NCBI RefSeq assembly: GCF_012516315.1
Contig: NZ_CP051185.1
Coordinates: forward strand, 5,027,363 to 5,091,362
Length of the DNA stretch: 64,000 bases
Direction of reading: 5' to 3'
From: Limnospira fusiformis SAG 85.79
GTDB lineage: Bacteria; Cyanobacteriota; Cyanobacteriia; Cyanobacteriales; Microcoleaceae
Position 1 is the first letter of the stretch. Every line of letters begins with the position of its first letter. Both the position numbers and the translations under genes were made by a program. Positions 58,184 to 64,000 of the stretch are shown piece by piece. The notes beneath the pieces were generated by a model that saw only the letters and a list, made by a program, of their open reading frames with translations, was not told the DNA's origin and did no database searches.

Positions 58184-58335
58184 AGAGGGGTAAGGGCGGG
58201 GGACTACGCGGAGCCATAGCCAAGGTTAATGCCGTGAACCCGCCTCTCCCCAAAAAACGCCTCGCGAGGGGAAATTCCTGGGGAAAAAATCAGGACTACG
58301 GCTTTAAAAATTTTGCACTTTGAATGTGAACTGCT

Positions 58336-61300
58336 ATGTCTGACAATAAAAAAATCTTCCGCAACCGAGTTATCGATAAAGGTCAACTGAAAAAATTGAT
58401 GACCTGGGCTTTTATGAATCATGGGAGCGCGGTCACGGCTCAAGTAGCTGATGAGTTGAAGGATTTGGGATTTAAATATGCTACGAGAGCGGGGGTTTCA
58501 ATTAGTGTTGATGACCTGCAAATTCCGCAGTCAAAAAAGGATTTATTAGAGGAGGCAGAAGAGGAAATTCGGCGCACAGAACGGCGATACACGAAGGGAG
58601 AAATCACGGAAGTAGAACGTTTTCAAAAAGTAATTGATACCTGGAACGGTACGTCGGAGGCTCTGAAGGATGAAGTAGTGCGGAATTTCCGCTCGACAAA
58701 TCCCCTGAACTCGGTCTATATGATGGCGTTCTCTGGTGCGCGGGGTAATATCTCCCAAGTCCGTCAATTGGTGGGAATGCGGGGTTTGATGGCTGACCCT
58801 CAAGGGGAAATTATTGACCAGCCGATTAAAACTAATTTCCGGGAAGGATTGACGGTAACAGAATATATTATCTCGTCTTACGGGGCGCGGAAAGGATTGG
58901 TAGATACGGCGCTGCGGACGGCAGATTCGGGATACTTGACCAGACGGTTGGTGGATGTGTCTCAGGATGTGATTCTGCGGGAAATTGACTGCGGTACGGA
59001 ACGGGGAATCACTCTGGGAGATATGACGGACGGCGATCGCATTTTGATTCCCCTCAAAGACCGCCTTATGGGTCGCGTCTTGGGTGAGGACGTAAAAAAC
59101 CCAGAGACCGGGGAAATTATTAGCTTTGGAGAAATCCGCGCTGTTCGCAATCAAGTCGTTTGTGATGACCTAGCCTCCGCTATCTGTAATGCTGGGGTGA
59201 AAAAAGTTTTTGTGCGATCGCCTCTAACCTGTGAGGCGAACAGATCCGTATGTCGCCACTGCTATGGCTGGAGTTTGGCTCATGCGGAAATGGTAGACTT
59301 AGGAGAAGCGATCGGTATTATCGCGGCTCAGTCTATCGGGGAACCGGGAACTCAGTTGACTATGCGGACCTTCCACACCGGAGGCGTATTTACCGCTGAA
59401 GCGGCTGGGTTTCTCCGCGCTCCCTTTGATGGGACTGTTAAATTTCCGAAAACTCTCCGTCTGCGTGCTTTCCGTACCCGACACGGGGATGACTCCTTCC
59501 TGGCTGAAAGCAACGGTTATCTCACGGTGGAAGGGAAAGACGGGAACAAGCGCATTAACATCAGCCAAGGCTCTACGGTGGTGGTTCACGATGGACAAGC
59601 GGTTAACGCCGACCAAGTCCTGGTGGAAATTATGGCTGGGGGACGAACCGCTCGCAAAACTACTGAAAAAGCCACTAAGGACGTAGCAACAGATTTAGCC
59701 GGAGAGGTTAAGTTTGCTGACGTTGTACCAGAAGAAAAACTCGATCGCCAAGGAAATATGACCCGCATCGCTCAACGGGGTGGCTTGCTGTGGGTCTTAG
59801 CCGGAGAAGTTTATAACTTACCCCCCGGCGCAGAACCAGTGGTCAAAAATGGCGATCGTGTGGAACCAGGTAGCGTCCTGGCTCAAACTAAACTGCAAAC
59901 CGAACATGGCGGTATTGTCCGCATTACCGATGATAATGACATAGACCCCGCCACTGTAGCCACAGAAACACTCGCTGATGGTATGATCACCACCTCCTCC
60001 GGTGAGGAAAATGCTCTACCACGGGAAATTGAAATTATCACCGCCTCTGTACTTTTAGACCAGGCTTTGGTACGTCTCCAATCAGAGTTGGGACGGGAAC
60101 AATATGTGATTGAAACTAACAGCAATCACCGTTTCTCCCTCAAAGTTACACCCGGTAGCAAGGTCGAAAATCATGAAGTGATCGCGGAATTGATGGATGA
60201 TAGCTACCGCACCACTACTGGCGGGATTATTAAATACGCTGGCGTGGAAGTTGCTAAACGCTCCAAAGGTAAACAAGGCTATGAGGTGACTTCTGGGGGA
60301 ACCTTATTATGGATTCCTGAAGAGTGTCACGAAGTGAATAAGGACATCTCTCTGTTAATCGTTGAAGATGGTCAATATGTCGAAGCCGGAACAGAGGTAG
60401 TTAAAGATATCTTCTGTCAGAGTAAAGGGGTCATTGAAGTTACCCAAAAGAACGATATCCTTCGCGAAATTGTCGTCAAACCAGGGGAATTGCATCTGGT
60501 CGATGACCCCGAAATGGTAATGGCGATCGATGGTCAAATTAAAAACGCCGGAGAAGAAGTTATACCAGGAGTTACAGCCACAGAACTTAATTATGTTGAG
60601 TATGTGGAATCTCCCGAAGGTCCCGCCTTGCTATTGCGTCCCGTCGTGGAATTTCATGTTCCAGAAACTCCCCCAGTTCCCTCCCAGGAATCCCTCAATC
60701 AGTCTATCTCTCTCCAAGCAGTACAACGTCTATCTTATAAAGACGGCGAGCGAGTTCGGTCTGTCGAAGGAGTCGAACTGTTGCGTACTCAGTTGGTAAT
60801 TAACATCGGTACCGAAGCGCCTCAGTTGGCTGCTGATATCGAGTTGATTCCCGATGAAGATAATCCTGAGATTATGCGCCTCCAATTGGTGATTTTAGAG
60901 TCTTTGGTGATTCGGCGCGATATTATCGCTGACTCCACCCAAGGTAGCACCCGGACTCGCTTACTGGTCCATGATGGTCAGGAAATTGAACCAGGCGCAG
61001 TCGTCACTCGCACCGAAATTCTCGGTAAAGATGGCGGTGTCGTTGGCGGTATTCGCTCCGGTGCTGAAATTCTCCGTCGCTGTCTCATTGTTCGTGACAC
61101 CGATATGATGACCATTCAACTACCCGATGGTGTCACTCCTACTGTTAAAGTCGGTCAACTGGTAGTGGAAGATTCCGAAATTGCACCTGGAGTTAAATTG
61201 TCCCAGTCTGGCCAAGTTGTGGCTATTAACCAGGATGACTCGGAAACATCAATAGTTCTCCGTATTGGAAGACCCTATCGCGTTTCCTCCGGCGCGGTTC

Positions 61301-62421
61301 TGCATTTGAGCGATGGCGATTTGGTCCAACGGGGTGATAATTTGGTGCTTTTGGTTTTTGAGCGACCCAAAACTGGGGATATTATTCAGGGTCTACCTCG
61401 TATTGAGGAACTTCTGGAGGCTCGTAAACCTAAAGAGGCTTGTATTTTGGCTAAACAACCCGGTACGGCTCAGCTGGAGGTTTTTGATGATTTGGTCCAG
61501 TTGCGCGTGATTGAGTCTGGCGGCGCTGCGACTGAGTATCCCCTTACTCCTGGTCAGACAGTTATTGTCTCTGATGGACAAACCGTTGATGTCGGACAGC
61601 CTCTCACTGATGGTCCGGCTAATCCTCATGAAATTCTGGAGGTGTTCTTTAACTACTATCTGGAACAGGATGGGATGGTTTATGAGGCGGCTCTCAAGAG
61701 CTTCCAAAAGTGTCAGATTTTCCTGGTTAATGAGGTTCAATCGGTTTATCAATCTCAGGGTATTGATATTTCCGACAAGCATATCGAGGTGATTGTCCGT
61801 CAGATGACCTCTAAGGTTCGCATTGATGATGGCGGTGATACTACTACTCTTCCAGGAGAGTTGACGGAACTTCGTCAGGTTGAACAGGTCAATGAGGCTA
61901 TGTTTATTACTGGCGGCGCTCCCGCTCGCTATACTCCTGTTCTGTTGGGGATTACTAAGGCTTCTCTCAATACTGACAGCTTTATCTCCGCCGCTAGTTT
62001 CCAAGAGACTACTCGCGTCTTAACTGAAGCTGCTATTGAGGGTAAGTCGGACTGGTTGCGAGGTCTCAAGGAAAATGTCATCATCGGACGACTAATTCCT
62101 GCTGGTAGCGGTTTTAATGCTTATGAAGACCCGGTTTTGGCGGAAGAGTCGGTTATGGATGAGGAACCTTACAGCTACCTCGAAGATGATGTTAATAATG
62201 ATGATTTGCGGGAAGATGTAATTCTTGATGACCACTCGGCTCGCGCCTACAGTGACCAGGCTATGTTCTCTGATGACCTCGTAGATAATGAGGATGATGA
62301 GGATAATGAGTTTGCTATCAATGATGATTCTGATAATTTCCCTTTAATTGATGACGACGATGAAGAACCTTTCTCGTCTGCTATCATCACTGATGACATC
62401 CTTGATGACGACGATTTCTAA
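58336..62421 (+). CDS. rpoC2: RNA polymerase beta' subunit (C-terminal part)
   Basis: The 1361-residue protein has the second half of beta'. It has '[20 protein letters not shown]' (trigger-loop/bridge-helix region), a zinc site including [11 protein letters not shown] ('[20 protein letters not shown]') and '[20 protein letters not shown]' (trigger loop). A long SI3 insertion of repeated beta-rich domains, typical of cyanobacteria, follows (about 345-990). The conserved C-terminal end has '[19 protein letters not shown]' and '[20 protein letters not shown]'. The last 70 residues are a strongly acidic Asp/Glu tail ('[13 protein letters not shown]', '[15 protein letters not shown]'), longer than I would expect for most. 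A terminator follows at 62451. Confidence 0.96.
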   Translation: MSDNKKIFRNRVIDKGQLKKLMTWAFMNHGSAVTAQVADELKDLGFKYATRAGVSISVDDLQIPQSKKDLLEEAEEEIRRTERRYTKGEITEVERFQKVIDTWNGTSEALKDEVVRNFRSTNPLNSVYMMAFSGARGNISQVRQLVGMRGLMADPQGEIIDQPIKTNFREGLTVTEYIISSYGARKGLVDTALRTADSGYLTRRLVDVSQDVILREIDCGTERGITLGDMTDGDRILIPLKDRLMGRVLGEDVKNPETGEIISFGEIRAVRNQVVCDDLASAICNAGVKKVFVRSPLTCEANRSVCRHCYGWSLAHAEMVDLGEAIGIIAAQSIGEPGTQLTMRTFHTGGVFTAEAAGFLRAPFDGTVKFPKTLRLRAFRTRHGDDSFLAESNGYLTVEGKDGNKRINISQGSTVVVHDGQAVNADQVLVEIMAGGRTARKTTEKATKDVATDLAGEVKFADVVPEEKLDRQGNMTRIAQRGGLLWVLAGEVYNLPPGAEPVVKNGDRVEPGSVLAQTKLQTEHGGIVRITDDNDIDPATVATETLADGMITTSSGEENALPREIEIITASVLLDQALVRLQSELGREQYVIETNSNHRFSLKVTPGSKVENHEVIAELMDDSYRTTTGGIIKYAGVEVAKRSKGKQGYEVTSGGTLLWIPEECHEVNKDISLLIVEDGQYVEAGTEVVKDIFCQSKGVIEVTQKNDILREIVVKPGELHLVDDPEMVMAIDGQIKNAGEEVIPGVTATELNYVEYVESPEGPALLLRPVVEFHVPETPPVPSQESLNQSISLQAVQRLSYKDGERVRSVEGVELLRTQLVINIGTEAPQLAADIELIPDEDNPEIMRLQLVILESLVIRRDIIADSTQGSTRTRLLVHDGQEIEPGAVVTRTEILGKDGGVVGGIRSGAEILRRCLIVRDTDMMTIQLPDGVTPTVKVGQLVVEDSEIAPGVKLSQSGQVVAINQDDSETSIVLRIGRPYRVSSGAVLHLSDGDLVQRGDNLVLLVFERPKTGDIIQGLPRIEELLEARKPKEACILAKQPGTAQLEVFDDLVQLRVIESGGAATEYPLTPGQTVIVSDGQTVDVGQPLTDGPANPHEILEVFFNYYLEQDGMVYEAALKSFQKCQIFLVNEVQSVYQSQGIDISDKHIEVIVRQMTSKVRIDDGGDTTTLPGELTELRQVEQVNEAMFITGGAPARYTPVLLGITKASLNTDSFISAASFQETTRVLTEAAIEGKSDWLRGLKENVIIGRLIPAGSGFNAYEDPVLAEESVMDEEPYSYLEDDVNNDDLREDVILDDHSARAYSDQAMFSDDLVDNEDDEDNEFAINDDSDNFPLIDDDDEEPFSSAIITDDILDDDDF

Positions 62422-62450
62422 CACCGTGCCTAATTAGGCAATAAACAAGA

Positions 62451-62484
62451 GTAGAGACAAAGCGTACCTTGTCTCTACTTTTTT
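62451..62484 (+). terminator. Intrinsic terminator of the rpoB-rpoC1-rpoC2 cluster
   Basis: GTAGAGACAA pairs perfectly with TTGTCTCTAC across an eight-base loop, followed by six Ts. It lies 29 bases past the rpoC2 stop. Confidence 0.88.
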
Positions 62485-62661
62485 GTTACGGAAGTTATGT
62501 TAAGTTTTGTAACGAAAAATTAACAAATGCTGCAAAAATTTTTTTTTGGGGGGAGTGGTTGCTTTTTGCGGGGAGTTATGGTATACTGCTAAATAATTCA
62601 GATATTGGAAATTTTAATAATTTAACACAAATTACAATTATAAAAAAGTATATCTTGATGA

Positions 62662-62708
62662 TATAGCATTAGTCAAGGTGGTTAGGACGCAGCTTGACTA
62701 ATGCTATA
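62662..62708. repeat. Perfect 16-base inverted repeat
   Basis: TATAGCATTAGTCAAG at 62662-62677 is the exact inverse complement of CTTGACTAATGCTATA at 62693-62708. The loop is 15 bases. No T-run follows. It lies directly upstream of the IS630 element and overlaps the proposed start of the split ORF. Confidence 0.7.
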
Positions 62709-62716
62709 CCCGATGA

Positions 62717-63752
62717 TACAGCCTTTACACAAAACACAAAGTACAGTATAATGTATGGCTATTGTATCAGTTATCACAACCAACTACCATGAGCCGTTAC
62801 TCTTTAGATTTTCGGAAAAAGATAGTAGAAGCCTATGAAAAAGGAGACACTTCTATCCGAAAAGTAGCGAAACGCTTTTTGGTGAGTCCAGACACGGTAA
62901 GGCGACTGGTCAAACAGTATCGATTAACGGGAGACTTATCTCCTCGTAAGTGTGGCACTAAAAAGAAAAGCATTTTATCTAAGCATGAGGAAGCCGTGAT
63001 AGATATTGTGGAAGCCCACCCCGACCTGACCTTATGGCAATATAGTGAGAAGCTCAGAGACAAGCTGGGCATAAATGTCAGTACGACCATGATAGATAGA
63101 TTTTTAAAGCAGCACGATATAAGTCTCAAAAAAAAACATACAGGAGCGAAAAAGTAGTAACTGAAGAAGTACAGAAAGCGCGAGTAGATTATTGGTAAAG
63201 AATTAGAGATGTGTCTCCTGAAAAGCTTGTGTTTATTGATGAAAGTGGGTTATGGGTAGGGATGAGCAGACCGTTAGCCAGAGCGACGAAAGGGAAAAAA
63301 GTCTATGAACTGCGGAAATCCTATCGAGGTCAAAAAATGACAATAATTGGTGCAATTAAGCTCTCCGGAGTGGTAGCGACTCAAACATTAGAAGGGTCCA
63401 TGAAAAAAGAGGATTTTCTCCAATTCATCAAGTTAGATTTATTGCCAAAATTAAAAAAAGGAGATGTAGTGGTAATGGATAACTGAAATTCTCATCATCG
63501 AGAAGAAGTCAAAGAAATGATAGAGTCAGTAGGAGCCAGGGTAGAATATCTGCCGGTGTATTCCCCTGAGTTTAACCCGATAGAGATGATGTGGTCACAG
63601 CTCAAAAGTTTAGTGTGCAAGTTCAGGACGGAGACCATGGAATTATTAGTGAGATTGGTAGAAGTGGCGGTAAGCCTTGTGGATTTACAGTGTTTGAATA
63701 ACTGGTTTACCAAGTGTTGTTACTGTGCTTAATGATTGAGATAAAGGCTGTA
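62717..63752 (+). mobile_element. IS630-family insertion sequence, about 1.04 kb, degenerate
   Basis: The ends are inverted copies: TACAGCCTTTA at 62717-62727 and TAAAGGCTGTA at 63742-63752. Both ends carry the TA that IS630/Tc1-mariner elements duplicate. The transposase gene inside has one frameshift and two stops. The element appears to have landed in a small ORF (see the 63753 entry). Confidence 0.85.
62789..63732 (+). pseudogene. IS630 transposase, disrupted
   Basis: The N-terminal HTH part is intact ('MSRYSLDFRKKIVEAYEKGD', 'TSIRKVAKRFLVSPDTVRRL'). Near 63150 a run of five As in GCGAAAAAG marks a frameshift. In the second frame 'KARVDYW' is followed by TAA (63196-63198), then 'VFIDESG' (first catalytic Asp), 'VVVMDN', TGA (63484-63486) and 'NSHHREEVKEM', then 'YSPEFNPIEMMWSQLKSLV' (catalytic Glu). 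The D-D-E residues are all present, so decay is recent. The gene cannot make active transposase without both suppression and a frameshift. Confidence 0.85.
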
Positions 63753-63961
63753 TAGTCAAGCTGGGGACTGATGGCATTACGGTTTTTTTAGTCTGGCAAT
63801 TAATGAAGCAAAACCAGAAACTGATATCAGAGGTTAACTCCAGAGACAACGAATTAATGAAGCTGATTTACACAATCCTAAATCAATATAGGCAGTACCC
63901 AACAGGATTAAGCGATCGCACTAGCCGGATTAACCGTCCCAGGGGAGAAAGCAAGGAGTAA
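63753..63961 (+). pseudogene. 3' part of a small ORF apparently split by IS630
   Basis: The frame is open from the IS end to TAA at 63959-63961. It codes for 'VKLGTDGITVFLVWQLMKQ', then 'NQKLISEVNSRDNELMKLIY' and a basic end. If IS630 and one TA are removed, the frame joins in register to 62694-62718 (TTG ACT AAT GCT ATA CCC GAT GA). That gives a 77-residue protein beginning M-T-N-A-I-P-D-D. The product would have one hydrophobic stretch and a helical charged tail, reminiscent of small phage-holin-type proteins, but I do not recognise it. An internal ATG at 63803 would give 52 residues. Confidence 0.4.
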
Positions 63962-64000
63962 GTTATCAGACTGACCCAATGGAAGGTAGCCTACTGGGAA

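Overview
The window is chromosomal DNA from a cyanobacterium, most likely a filamentous Oscillatoriales-type organism close to Arthrospira/Limnospira. That placement is inferred from four things. GCGATCGC (HIP1) palindromes occur throughout. The RNA polymerase beta' subunit is split into rpoC1 and rpoC2. Several gene families are typical of cyanobacteria (DUF4330, DUF3119, DUF1830, a small Psb35-like protein, orthocaspase-like, UMF1). GAAACCGGGTTTC repeats, a HEARO/IscB element and a group II intron are also present. I saw no tRNA, rRNA or CRISPR array.

Layout. 0-4.3 kb: 3' end of alr, a DUF427 gene, a two-domain M16 peptidase, and two small minus-strand genes. 4.5-5.3 kb: a tandem and inverted array of GAAACCGGGTTTC-type units. 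5.3-9.8 kb: a 1493-residue CBS-GAF-histidine kinase-receiver-HPt protein. 10.2-16.2 kb: housekeeping genes (DUF4330, trpF, HerA-like ATPase, DUF2062, dnaG) and a small exported peptide. 16.2-21.3 kb: a 1612-residue TPR-STAND-WD40 protein and a 60-residue ORF. 21.3-23 kb: an IS607-type element with an apparently intact tnpB and a broken recombinase. 23-24 kb: a serine hydrolase gene broken by one in-frame TGA. 24.3-35.6 kb: gatB, DUF3119, a pseudo-orthocaspase (Tyr/Asn at the His/Cys positions), a cellulose-synthase-like glycosyltransferase, two pentapeptide-repeat proteins, a CBS protein, a UMF1-type transporter and DUF1830. 36-40.4 kb: hemW, a decayed receiver-GGDEF-EAL gene and a paralogous receiver-histidine kinase. 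40.7-43.4 kb: an IscB gene with an upstream omega-RNA (HEARO) candidate, immediately next to an internally deleted group II intron. 43.6-49 kb: a 1769-residue CBS-GAF-PAS hybrid kinase. 49.2-51 kb: a Usp protein and hisD. 51.3-62.4 kb: the conserved cyanobacterial cluster rpsT-tatD-rpoB-rpoC1-rpoC2, with rpoB interrupted by a frameshift in this sequence. 62.7-63.75 kb: a degenerate IS630 element that appears to have split a small ORF.

Common threads. Large multi-domain signalling proteins are over-represented: two CBS-led hybrid kinases, a receiver-kinase with its decayed receiver-GGDEF-EAL neighbour, a STAND/WD40 protein and an orthocaspase-like protein. Mobile DNA is recent and mostly decaying. 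Two different RNA-guided nuclease lineages of the OMEGA type (IscB and TnpB) lie within 20 kb, and both nuclease genes look intact while the surrounding mobile machinery is broken. The transcription/translation block (rpsT to rpoC2) is the conserved core. The rpoB frameshift is either a sequence error or the most surprising feature of the window.
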